NCBI GenBank assembly: GCA_013115125.1
Contig: JABANN010000210.1
Location: forward strand, 1 to 52,819
DNA length: 52,819 nucleotides
Reading direction: 5' to 3'
DNA from: Perkinsus olseni
Lineage: Eukaryota > Perkinsozoa > Perkinsida
The notes beneath the pieces were generated by a model. That model searched no databases. It saw only the letters and a list, made by a program, of their open reading frames with translations, and had not been told where the DNA came from. This document shows, piece by piece, positions 44,420 through 52,819 of this stretch; within the stretch, counting starts at the first letter, position 1; each line of letters starts with the position of its first letter. The translations under genes were made by a program, and so were the position numbers.

Positions 44420-45385
44420 TTAGGCACTCTGCCGAGTAGACGTGACCCAGCATGTCTCCTGCCACGTCTCAACTCTATTAAAATATGTATTGACTAGGGC
44501 GACTAGGCCTCTACGAGGACTGTAGCTCAGCTGTTGGGCTTGACCGACGTAACATATCTTCTCCACTTTGAACCCTTCATACAGTACCACCCGATAGAGA
44601 TACTCATCGAGAGCGCTGCTGACGTAAAGGCATCTTCCTTGCAGACCCAAAGAGAGCCCGCGAGGCCTTGGGATGGTCCTTGTTATCAGCACCCACTCGG
44701 CAGATGGCCCAGCATAGCTGTCCCAGCATAGTACGCTGCTGTCTAGCATGTTTACAATGAAGACCAACCCGTCGAGGACTGTAAACTCATAGGAGACCAG
44801 AGGCAGCCCCCGCATGGGTGGAGAGCGGAAAGTCTTGCCGTTGTCCAAGTCAACGCGGATGATGCGCTTGTTTTCTCTATCGCTTAAATAGAGAATTTTC
44901 CCCTTCTCTGATGCGACCTTCGGGATGCATTTTCCTAGGGAGTCATCGGTGAAGAAGTGAGCTCGAAGGTCCATTGGTTGTGACATCTTATATTTCAACA
45001 AGAGCAAGCGGCTGTCGCTTAAGGACACCACCAAGCCGTCTTGGACGCCGCAGGCGCTCAGCACTTCACAATTAGTCGCCCAAGCGAATTCTGGAAACTG
45101 ACCGAGTTGACGTAACCCCACCACGTAGGGGCTCCTTGATATGATTAAATTATGATATTCAAATGATACGCTGACGGAATCACCGGAGCGAAAATAAGCC
45201 TCCGGTTGATTGGTTTTGAGGAGGGTCGGTGAGGGTGCTAGGAATGACCAGAGCTCGCTGCAGATCTCCAGAGGTAGGAGTGAAGTGAATGGCGAGGCAG
45301 CGGCGAGGCTGACAATGATGTCGAAGTTAAGTCTATTGATGCCGTCTTTCCGGCTGTACGATTGACGCGTATTAGAATCGGGCAT
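44420..45385 (-). CDS. F-box-like beta-propeller protein, right-arm copy
   Basis: A 321-residue open frame, about 94% identical to the left-arm protein, with the same F-box-like LLPLEICSELWS motif and propeller blades. Differences are scattered (for example HFFTDDS for HLFSDDS, WDSYAGP for WDRYAGP), as expected under mild constraint. The start at 45385 matches the left copy (MPDSNTRQSYSRKDGIN). Both copies being open suggests the gene is still under selection. Confidence 0.75.
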   Translation of the reverse strand: MPDSNTRQSYSRKDGINRLNFDIIVSLAAASPFTSLLPLEICSELWSFLAPSPTLLKTNQPEAYFRSGDSVSVSFEYHNLIISRSPYVVGLRQLGQFPEFAWATNCEVLSACGVQDGLVVSLSDSRLLLLKYKMSQPMDLRAHFFTDDSLGKCIPKVASEKGKILYLSDRENKRIIRVDLDNGKTFRSPPMRGLPLVSYEFTVLDGLVFIVNMLDSSVLCWDSYAGPSAEWVLITRTIPRPRGLSLGLQGRCLYVSSALDEYLYRVVLYEGFKVEKICYVGQAQQLSYSPRRGLVALVNTYFNRVETWQETCWVTSTRQSA

Positions 45386-46355
45386 ATGAAAACTATCTCA
45401 TACTAACATGGCATACAATATAAAGATTCTCGAGTACAACCCATGTCAAATTCATGACACGAGTAGACTATTACCGGATACAAGATTCGCGTCTCTACTA
45501 TTTTCACATTCTGGAATATCATCGACGCGCAAAAACTCTCACATACACCTGCATTGCACCACCCTGTTTGGTCTGCGGGTTAATCACCTTTGAACCACCC
45601 GGACCGGGCGACCCCGTCTACATCTCACCTGTAGCCTGCTGATAGCCTATCCCTGTCTGAGTATGATTCGTCCCCGAGCACAATTCCAAGTCCGCTCTAA
45701 CTCTGTGAAGCTCGAATGAAGTCCAATTTATAAGCTATGAAATCGTCATGCCAGTTTGTTTGTTCGGATCGTATTATGTGCCTAGTGTTGCCACTCCGCT
45801 CGAATCAACCGCTGAGGAACTGGGTTCGGCTTGCACTACCTTCGAGAGTTTGACTGGTAAGGACTGGATGTTTCCTCTAGGCAACAGAAGGTTGTTTACT
45901 CACAGGCGAGCGGTCAGGCCGGTCACGAGCGGGTTCGATATTTCAACAGTACGTCACACGGCATAACTATAAAGTCACTCAACTGTCCCTAGCTCGTTCA
46001 AATGCTCATCATTCGAGTTTCTCGATGAGCGGAATATGTGCTGAGTAGAAGACATCAGTCCGAGCATGTCGGAGAAGACCACCGCGCTTGGAAGAGAACG
46101 AGCGCGCTCACGGTTGTGTGCTCGAAACCGCAAGATTCGACAGTTTCGTTGTGCGGTCGCACCGCATCTCAATTACCTCTGCGAATGATCCGTGATTCTA
46201 TCAAGAGTGGAAAATGTGCAAGTCGGGTCCCGCCCTAAGTAGCGCTATATAGCTTAGTCGAATCGCCCTTCCACATACATGGCGACCTCACGCGATCAGT
46301 GCCGGAGTTCGCTCTGTCAGAGTCTCCGATCAGGTTTGTTTGATCGTCCACCTTA
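45386..46355. other. Intergenic, conserved between arms
   Basis: Counterpart of 14607-15616, with moderate divergence. Presumed promoters of the propeller and Pro/Thr-rich genes. No other gene seen. Confidence 0.5.
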
Positions 46356-47213
46356 ATGCTGTTCAGCGCTGTCGTTGTTGTGTACTTGGTTAGTCTCGCC
46401 GAGTCCACCTATTACTGCGAAGAGTAGTGCTTCCTCACTGAAGGCTGTGAGAGTTCCTACTGCAAGGAGAACGGTGTGTGTTTCGGCCTCTACTACGATG
46501 ATGCCACTACTTGTTATCAACCGGGCGACGGTAGTGGTAACTGTGATGACGCAACACTGAGCCCTGTGATGTGCGAAGATAAGCCTCCTGTTACTACTAC
46601 TGCCTCTACTACCACGCTGTGGACTTGTTCTGACGTCTGTAATTCCCTGGTGAGTTGTCAGGAGTCTCCTAGTGGTTCATACTGCAAGGCGTGGATCTCC
46701 CCTCCAGTCTGTTTCGGTATAGTTATCAAGCCTGACGGTACCCTTTGTTATGAAGGTGTGGATGAGGGTTGCGAGGGCGAACCCTACGAGTGTGATAGCC
46801 AAACGATTACAGAATCTTCCACTGAGGCCCCTACTGATGCTCCCGCTGATGTCCCCACCGAGGGCCCTACTGAGGCTCCTGAGGTTCCCACCGAAGCTCC
46901 TACTCAGGGTCCTACTGAGGGTCCTACTGACGCCCCTACTGAGGCTCCCACTGCGGCCCCTACTGAGGCTCCTACTGATGCTCCCACCGAGGCTCCCACT
47001 GACGCCCCTACCGAAGCTCCCACTGCGGCTCCCACTGACGCCCCTACCGAAGCTCCCACTGCGGCTCCCACTGCGGATCCTACTGATGCTCCCGCCGAGG
47101 CGCCTACTGATGCTCCCACTGAGGCGCCTACTGATGCTCCCACCGAGGCGCCTACTGATGCTCCCACCGAGGCGCCTACTGATGTGCCACAATATTCGAC
47201 CATTCTTCCATAA
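46356..47213 (+). pseudogene. Cysteine-rich protein with Pro/Thr tail, right-arm copy with early stop
   Basis: Starts at 46356 (MLFSAVVVVYLVSLAES) and shares the two cysteine-rich domains and Pro/Thr array of the left copy, ending DVPQYSTILP at 47213. Codon 24 is TAG (46425-46427) where the left copy has TAC (Tyr) in the sequence YCEEYC, so the full-length protein cannot be made unless the stop is read through. The remaining frame is open to the end and very similar to the left copy, so the nonsense change is recent. The array is about 290 bp, less than half of the left one. Confidence 0.8.
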
Positions 47214-47612
47214 GCGTCGTATCTCCTCTATCGTAATGTCCGTAGTATCCCACGTAGATGAGTTCAACTTAGCACTCTGATTGGGCATAGGCTTGCTCTA
47301 TTATCTCGGCTGCTCTCATTCCTAGTCAGTCAGTAATGAAAATCCAACTGTGAGCTCTCCGTAAACGTGAGTAACTTCTTGTCTCTGCGTTGAGTGCCTA
47401 ATTAACTTATGATAGCATGTGAGCTCACGATGAGCACTTGATTCGCTCAGGCCAAACTTCAAATCTACGCTGATGCCTCTAGCGATGGGATAGTGATTTG
47501 TAGTTGATTTAATAAGCGCCTTCGATACCATCTCTACTCAGCAGTTACTTGTAGTTCGATTTATCGTAGGGTCTTGAATGCTCGCTGCCAGTTGACTTTT
47601 CCTCCTTTCCTC
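47214..47612. other. Intergenic between the two cysteine-rich genes of the right arm
   Basis: Closely matches 13039-13433 inverted. It probably carries the 3' region of the Pro/Thr-rich gene and the promoter of the short gene. No gene seen. Confidence 0.5.
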
Positions 47613-48020
47613 ATGAAGTTCGCCTTCGCTGTCACCACTCTGATCATGGCTGCTGCCGAGTATTGTCAGGATATCTGCGATGGTCATGCCGCGTGTGCTG
47701 ACTCGAAGTATGGTTCCTACTGCAAGGGCAATGGTGTCTGCTTCGGCCTCTACCATAAGGATGATGGTTACTGCTTCCAGCCGACTGAGCAGGATTCCTG
47801 TGATGATTATACCCTCGAGCCAGTTGCCTGCCCGGAGCCTCAGCCTACTTGCCAAGATGTCTGCAATGAGATGCCACAGTGCCGCGATTCTAAATGGGGT
47901 TCGTACTGCAAGACCTGGCAGAAACCTCAAGTCTGCTTCGGCATTATCAAGAAGGATGACGACACGCTCTGCTTCGCTCCCACCGATGATGACTGTGAAG
48001 GTGAACCCTATTATTGTTAG
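47613..48020 (+). CDS. Secreted two-domain cysteine-rich protein, right-arm copy
   Basis: 135 residues, intact, signal peptide MKFAFAVTTLIMAAA, and all Cys conserved with the left-arm gene at 12631 (about five residue differences). The central part of the gene is also nearly identical, including silent sites, to the third paralogue at 49918, whose ends differ. The ATG chosen aligns with both paralogues. Confidence 0.92.
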   Translation: MKFAFAVTTLIMAAAEYCQDICDGHAACADSKYGSYCKGNGVCFGLYHKDDGYCFQPTEQDSCDDYTLEPVACPEPQPTCQDVCNEMPQCRDSKWGSYCKTWQKPQVCFGIIKKDDDTLCFAPTDDDCEGEPYYC

Positions 48021-48234
48021 AAACTGAATGACGACAGTAATTATTTTCGTTTCTATTTCGATGATTATTTTCGATACGAGAGCATAATATTCGCTCCCTA
48101 CCTAATAGAGTTTCGTTGAAAGTGATAACGGGTGTTTATGAATATGGACACCCATACAATCAACTTGCAAACTATTCCTCGTGATGAGTTATTGGATCAC
48201 CGAAGTCGTCGACCGATAATTCATCCTGGCAGCC

Positions 48235-48756
48235 TCAGAGGTGGCTAGTGCAATCCTTCGCCGGCTGCCAGTGAAATGTAGAGTTCCGACGATCGAAGGC
48301 TAAGGTCGCGCCGCATTCGATCCTCAGGGTGGACATGTTAGGGCTAGTTGTTTCCGCATTGTAAGATTTTACTATTCTTTCACCGACTACCCGAGGATAA
48401 GCTCTCATTTGCTTGTGCATCGAACTCTGCGTTGTCTATTATTGAGTATGACAAGTTGGTGGAGATCACCTGCCGGAGAACCACATGGGCCGCCTGCATC
48501 CACGAAAGGTAGAACAACTCCGCCTGGCCACCATGGAAGAGCGGTGAGCCAGAAACGGTTTTGACTAAACCTTCCGCCACCGGCACCATAAGCCGCTGAA
48601 AGACGACTTCGAATCGAGCCCTAAGAGTTCAACAGATCGCTCTAATGTTGATGCCGCTGGGAGTTCAAAGTCACAACTTTGTGAGAACTTACCAAGCAAT
48701 ATCATATCATCGTCGAACGACCCAGTTATCATTGATAACTTATCAAGGTGACGCAA
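48235..48756 (-). CDS. Hypothetical gene, partial exons
   Basis: Minus-strand blocks: MRHLDKLSMITGSFDDDMIL (48756), a GTAAGT donor and CCCAG acceptor, then LERSVELLGLDSKSSFSG; in another frame LMVPVAEGLVKTVSGSPLFH with GGQAELFYLSWMQAAHVVLR; then a GTGATC...AACGCAG intron in phase 0 into SSMHKQMRAYPRVVGERIVK through FHWQPAKDCTSHL, stop at 48235. The frames do not all join, so the gene is partial or damaged. The AELFYLSWMQAA block is faintly like the end of M13 peptidases, but I do not claim that. It may be the 3' part of the gene at 48952-49660. Confidence 0.35.
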
Positions 48757-48951
48757 TCGCTGTCATTACACGGTCGCTACAAAGGACACAGCACTGCGTC
48801 GGCGCGTCACACGGCATAACCCATGCCCGCCTTGCCAACGTCGTAATAAGCGACGGAGCTGTTTCGTGACGGACGGTGGCGGGGCTGTTTCTTAGCGTGT
48901 CAAACGCAAACGACGTCCACTGTACGCGCTAGAGTAGCGAAGTTCGATTGA

Positions 48952-49660
48952 CTAGCCTGCTGTGTCTAAAGGTAGTCGCAAACTCTTTTCCCTACGACCT
49001 GAGAAAGACTCGAAAATTACCTTGTGACGAGGACCTCGTCGTAGAACCGCCCTTGCCGACCTTTCGCTAGATGGCCCTCCGTCCTTGAGCACTGCCCGAA
49101 CCAGCTCGCAGACGGTAAATATTTCAGAAATAATCAGACCGTCTGATTCAGACGACGAGGAAGAGCAAGTCGAGAACAGCGAACCGCGTTGAACAAATGC
49201 TACAATTGGCAGTGGCAAAAGGCATACTTCAACCTCACAATACCGGAGGACTGCCCACCCACACTCATTCACCGCCTTCGCGACATCGAGGCGATGCACA
49301 ATGGCAGGCCACATCACCCTAGCCCAGTGAGGGGACAAGGATTCGCTGGCGCGCGTTTGCATAGGTTCGCTAGACGAGCTTCCTTGTAGTGAGTAGTAAT
49401 GATGTGGTGATGATCTCCTCGTTAATGCTGCTGCCCATTCCATCCCGTTCGAGCGTATGTGCACCAAGCTTCTGTGTTGCTTTATGAAACCGCTCTGAGG
49501 CTCCTCTCCGGCTCGGGTCGTCACTCCAGGTCACTTCGATTGTCTCCTCACTGTCTCCCAATTTTCTTTCCATAAATGACTCCATACTTTCTTCTCGGCA
49601 CAGTAGTGCCGTATTGAAGGTCTTACAGACCTGCTGCCTTCTGCTCTGACCATCACCCAT
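48952..49660 (-). CDS. Hypothetical protein, two exons
   Basis: Exon 1 from 49660 (MGDGQSRRQQVCKTFNTALL to RFHKATQKLG) splices in phase 1 across 49464-49383 (82 nt, GTGCAC...ACTACAAG) into SSSSEPMQTRASESLSPHWA, MWPAIVHRLDVAKAVNECGW, FVQRGSLFSTCSSSSSE and LIISEIFTVCELVRAVLKDG. The second exon stays open to 48952. The whole is about 209 residues with a Ser-rich stretch. No known domain. It could continue into 48235-48756. Confidence 0.5.
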
Positions 49661-49917
49661 TTCTTATTCATATGATGTTTCCAATCACGTGTCGTAATGC
49701 CTCTCATCTAGTACCACTGATGGCGTCAAGTTCGTGCGTGCGAGCCGAAAAGGATCGCGTGACGCAATCGATTGTTTCTATGCGCTTCGGACATGCTTTG
49801 ATGTCACTATCAACATGCTGGTGGCGCATGAACGTTCCGGTTCTCTCATATCCGTCCACTTCATGTGGAGAGTCTGAGATATGCCAATCCTATCAGTTCA
49901 CATTACATTCGATTCTC

Positions 49918-50328
49918 ATGAAATTCGTACTCGCTGTCGTCACTACTGTGCTCGTTGCTGCTGCTGAGTATTGTCAGGATATCTGCGATGGTCATGCCGC
50001 GTGTGCTGACTCGAAGTATGGTTCCTACTGCAAGGGCAATGGTGTCTGCTTCGGCCTCTACCATAAGGATGATGGTTACTGCTTCCAGCCGACTGAGCAG
50101 GATTCCTGTGATGATTATACCCTCGAGCCAGTTGCCTGCCCGGAGCCTCAGCCTACTTGCCAAGATGTCTGCAATGAGATGCCACAGTGCCGCGATTCTA
50201 AATGGGGTTCGTACTGCAAGACCTGGCAGAAACCTCAGGTCTGCTTCGGCATCATCAAGAAGAACGACGGGACTCTTTGTTTCGCTCCCACCGATCCTCA
50301 CTGCAAAGGTGATCCTTTTTATTGTTAA
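49918..50328 (+). CDS. Secreted two-domain cysteine-rich protein, third paralogue
   Basis: 136 residues with signal peptide MKFVLAVVTTVLVAAA and the same two six-Cys modules. From the codon after the signal peptide (about 49960) to about 50250 the DNA is almost identical to 47650-47945. The first 40 bases, the last 60 bases (NDGTLCFAPTDPHCKGDPFYC) and all flanks are clearly different. This patchwork indicates gene conversion between this locus and the right-arm gene. The segment 49661-49917 upstream holds its promoter and nothing else that I see. Confidence 0.92.
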   Translation: MKFVLAVVTTVLVAAAEYCQDICDGHAACADSKYGSYCKGNGVCFGLYHKDDGYCFQPTEQDSCDDYTLEPVACPEPQPTCQDVCNEMPQCRDSKWGSYCKTWQKPQVCFGIIKKNDGTLCFAPTDPHCKGDPFYC

Positions 50329-51221
50329 AATGACAATGAAATGATTTTTTCGTTTCTATTTCGATAATTTTTAAGATGATTCAAGGGACGAGGTTGCTCT
50401 TGAGAAGGGCATTTATGTTGCGTTGAGAGTGGTGAGTCGTCACCGGTGAACATTCGACCAATCAAGCTCTGTGCTTAACCTAAAGTCAGCCACAATAGTC
50501 TCCCGTAACTCCTAGACTCGGCTTGGGCACTATCAGGCCCAGTATCGATACGTATCATGATTCTCGTTCGGGCCTCCTCAACCAGACTGCTCCAAAGAGC
50601 GCTCGCGTCCCACGGGGTGGTGCAGGAGTGGCCTCCCGCCGCTGACAAAGCCCATCTATCATCGCGTCGTCTATCCTTGTGCTCCAATCTGAGCCGAGGT
50701 CCCACCTCCCACGCGCCCGAGTCCTTGCTTCGTTATGCGTGCCGCTCATTGAGCTCTTACGAAGTTTGCTGACAAGGCCATGTGCGTCATGGTGTATGAT
50801 CATGGAAGGAACTATGACGATTTTTCCTCAGCTAATAATATATCCCTGTGGGCAAGAGGTTCTTCAACTCAATTCCATGCCTGAAACTCGCCGAGTGCCA
50901 GCTCACCACTTATCCCGCGCGCTATTTCCGACGCTCGAACCGAGAAAGTGGACTGGACGTCTCCGACGGCATTAAGCTGTTCGAGGAGAGAGAATACTCT
51001 CTGGAACCATAGGTAAGAATCGGTTTTTGGCAATAAGAATCGTTTCCTTGATCGGGGGGCATTGTGAATGGGAATCGCCGTGACTTCTCGGGCTGGTCAT
51101 GATAGGCCACTTATGAACACGAGGGCATAATTGAGTGACATAAAGTGACATCAACATCATCGTATGAAAAGCATCAGGAGCCCTCGATAAGTAGGAAACC
51201 CGACTCGGGGGGTCAGCGAAC
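50329..51221. other. Intergenic, no supported gene
   Basis: Minus-strand frames near 50475-50803 (ASALWSSLVEEARTRIMIRI) are coding-like but I could not build a gene. Two overlapping even palindromes (GTATCGATAC, GATACGTATC) lie near 50542-50557. Confidence 0.35.
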
Positions 51222-52469
51222 TCAATCTTGCTCCGGTTGATCGCGGCAACTCTTGCAGCGGCGGAACCGGGACTCCTCCCACCACTCTGAGGACCCTATC
51301 TCCTTCACCAAGGGCCTCTTGGAGCTCTCCAGTAGGACAATCTCACGGTCCAAGTCTACTGTGAGATGGTATTCGAGGAAGAAGAACCGGCCCAGGATGA
51401 ATAGATCAGGAGGGAGATTGACAGAACTTGCGTCGATCACTTGCAGTCTACACCAGCCGCTTTCACATACCTGAGCGTGGTTGCTCAAGTGTAACTTGAA
51501 GGTGGACGGTGAATCAGCTTGAATGACTAGTGCAGGAAGCCGTTCGGCGACACTTTCTCGAAACCAGAGGTCGTCCTCGTCATCGATATACGCAGCCAGT
51601 CCCTGCTCATCCGTAGGAGGAGGCCTCCTCGATTTCTTCCAGTTGACGCGATCCGGACCGAACTCTACCTCGAAAGCTTCCAATATCCTCGCGAATATCT
51701 CCGAGGGGACGATAGTTGAATCACAGCCAGTGTCGAAGTGAATGTAATGACAGGCCACCGCAGGGTCGGCGGAGGTACTCGTCACGTAAACTGCAGAGAT
51801 GACGCCTGTGATTGCACCACTCGTTGACGGGAGGTCCACGAGGCGGAGTGATGCTGTGTCTTCAGTTTTCTTCGTCTCTTTGCCGAGGACCAACTGGCCA
51901 GTGATTCCCTCTGACAACCTGGTCGTATGGATCGAAACAATGTAACGGGCAAGCACCTCGGCCTCCACAAGCTGCTCGACGAAAGAGGTTGTCCCGAACC
52001 CTGGATCGAACTTGGGTGGTGGGAGGCCTAGTCCGAGCATGGCGTTCGGTTGGATCTCTTCCTCTACACGCGTGCTATTTATGAGCAGGCCCATCAGAAA
52101 GTGGCTGATATTCCGTCCGGCGATCTCCAACGTCACTTCTCGATAAACAAATACGAGGACCTGTCCGCTACCGTAGCCAACAGTGTGGAAACCTCGAGAC
52201 AGCAAACTGTCTGGGGTACACGGATCAGTTGGGGGGCAGAAGTAGCAACCCGAGACGAGATACTCGCAGGAGCCGACCCCGTAGATGGACTCATACCAAT
52301 CACCGTATACTAGGTATGCGTTGGAGCTACCGGTGTCGACCAGAAGGTTCACCAGGTGCCCATCGGCAGTCATCTCTACTCTATTGCGCTCGATCGGAAG
52401 CGTTAATACCGATGAGGTGAAAGCCGGACTCCGCACTGCTGCCGAGTGGAAGGCGACGGAGCGGAGCAT
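51222..52469 (-). CDS. Pepsin-like aspartic protease (A1 family)
   Basis: 415 residues in one open frame. The first catalytic motif is LLVDTGSSNAYL (Asp45), the flap Tyr is in HTVGYGSGQV (about 99), the second catalytic motif is HFDTGCDSTIV (Asp246), and the C-terminal family motif is LFILGRFFFLEYHLTVDLDR. Cys replaces the usual Thr or Ser after the second DTG. Two Cys-rich spots (SGCYFCPPTDPC and CESGWC) suggest disulphides. There is no propeptide of normal length and no clear signal peptide, so an upstream exon beyond 52469 may be missing. 52470-52819 contains no exon I can identify. Confidence 0.88.
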   Translation of the reverse strand: MLRSVAFHSAAVRSPAFTSSVLTLPIERNRVEMTADGHLVNLLVDTGSSNAYLVYGDWYESIYGVGSCEYLVSGCYFCPPTDPCTPDSLLSRGFHTVGYGSGQVLVFVYREVTLEIAGRNISHFLMGLLINSTRVEEEIQPNAMLGLGLPPPKFDPGFGTTSFVEQLVEAEVLARYIVSIHTTRLSEGITGQLVLGKETKKTEDTASLRLVDLPSTSGAITGVISAVYVTSTSADPAVACHYIHFDTGCDSTIVPSEIFARILEAFEVEFGPDRVNWKKSRRPPPTDEQGLAAYIDDEDDLWFRESVAERLPALVIQADSPSTFKLHLSNHAQVCESGWCRLQVIDASSVNLPPDLFILGRFFFLEYHLTVDLDREIVLLESSKRPLVKEIGSSEWWEESRFRRCKSCRDQPEQD

Positions 52470-52819
52470 TACGTAAAGGAAGCTCTACTGCGGACGATAC
52501 GATGTCCAGTCGCGATTTGATGACTACCAGAAGCTTTGACTAGGCAGGTGCGTTCGAACTCAAGGCTAAGCTGCGAATTGGTAGAACCCTTTTGGGTTGC
52601 ACGTTCGCGATTTCTTTGGTCAGAGGAATCGATCTCCAAGGAACCCAGCCGATTCCTAGCGGGGTGGTGGCCAGCACCTTCATTAGGAGAAAACTCCGCC
52701 ACTAAGTGGAGCGGGAGCGGAAAAAATGCGATAGCCCGAAATTGAAATGGAAACCCATAGACGCTGAGGTTGGGAGAGGCATACGCGAAACCAGAACCCG
52801 CGAGAGGGGACACCAGGTG

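Larger units (their letters stand above)
41420..48090 (-). repeat. Right arm of large inverted duplication
   Basis: Inverted partner of 12578-19787. It is about 540 bp shorter, partly through a smaller Pro/Thr array and a deletion in the secreted gene, partly offset by a 29-bp triplication at 42951. The outer end lies in the 3' flank of the cysteine-rich gene (about 48090). The inner end (about 41420) lies just after the FkbM gene. Confidence 0.9.

Noticed and set aside
48235-48560. Possible end of an M13 metallopeptidase
   Set aside because: Only a vague AELFYLSWMQAA resemblance. The zinc-binding motif and the usual C-terminal Trp are not seen.
52165-52180. Match to part of a Perkinsus spliced-leader sequence (CCGTAGCCA)
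   Set aside because: Nine bases only, on the strand opposite to the aspartic protease gene and inside its coding region, without the rest of the leader or a donor site.

Overview
The window is eukaryotic nuclear DNA from a protist. It has short GT-AG introns (mostly 46-80 nt), genes on both strands, lineage-specific secreted cysteine-rich families, a DIRS-type retroelement and conserved genes (actin-interacting protein AIP1/WDR1, PUS7/TruD pseudouridine synthase, papain-like and pepsin-like proteases, FkbM methyltransferase). My best guess is a Perkinsus-like alveolate, from gene style only; no marker settles it.

Layout. 1-5.7 kb is a diverged, rearranged copy of a gene block found twice more further on. 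Its genes are broken, and two near-identical 202-bp GGATGAA-rich elements sit at chimeric junctions. 5.7-12.5 kb is gene-poor: traces of a WD40 gene on the minus strand, interspersed repeats and one hypothetical ORF. 12.58-19.79 kb and 41.42-48.09 kb are two arms of a large inverted duplication. Each carries a secreted cysteine-rich protein, a cysteine-rich protein with a mucin-like Pro/Thr tail, an F-box-like beta-propeller protein and a secreted lineage-specific protein. Copy-specific decay and repeat-length change separate the arms. The 21.6-kb loop between them holds a chain of perfect odd-length palindromes, a broken DIRS-like element, a 1.55-kb hAT-like non-autonomous transposon with an 8-bp target duplication, a hypothetical gene, PUS7, a multi-exon membrane protein gene, a PARP-type zinc-finger gene, a second palindrome cluster, a nine-exon cathepsin-like protease, AIP1 and an FkbM methyltransferase with Sel1-like repeats. 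After the right arm come a hypothetical gene, a third cysteine-rich paralogue and a pepsin-like aspartic protease.

The arms look like a cluster of surface or secreted proteins diversifying by duplication, gene conversion and tandem-repeat change. The loop is mostly housekeeping genes plus mobile DNA. The most unusual signal is the recurrence of perfect odd palindromes with one-base centres, often chained so that the last base of one is the centre of the next. I know no named element that matches this. Exon structures were worked out by hand from reading frame and splice motifs. Those of the cysteine protease and AIP1 are strong; several hypothetical genes remain partial.
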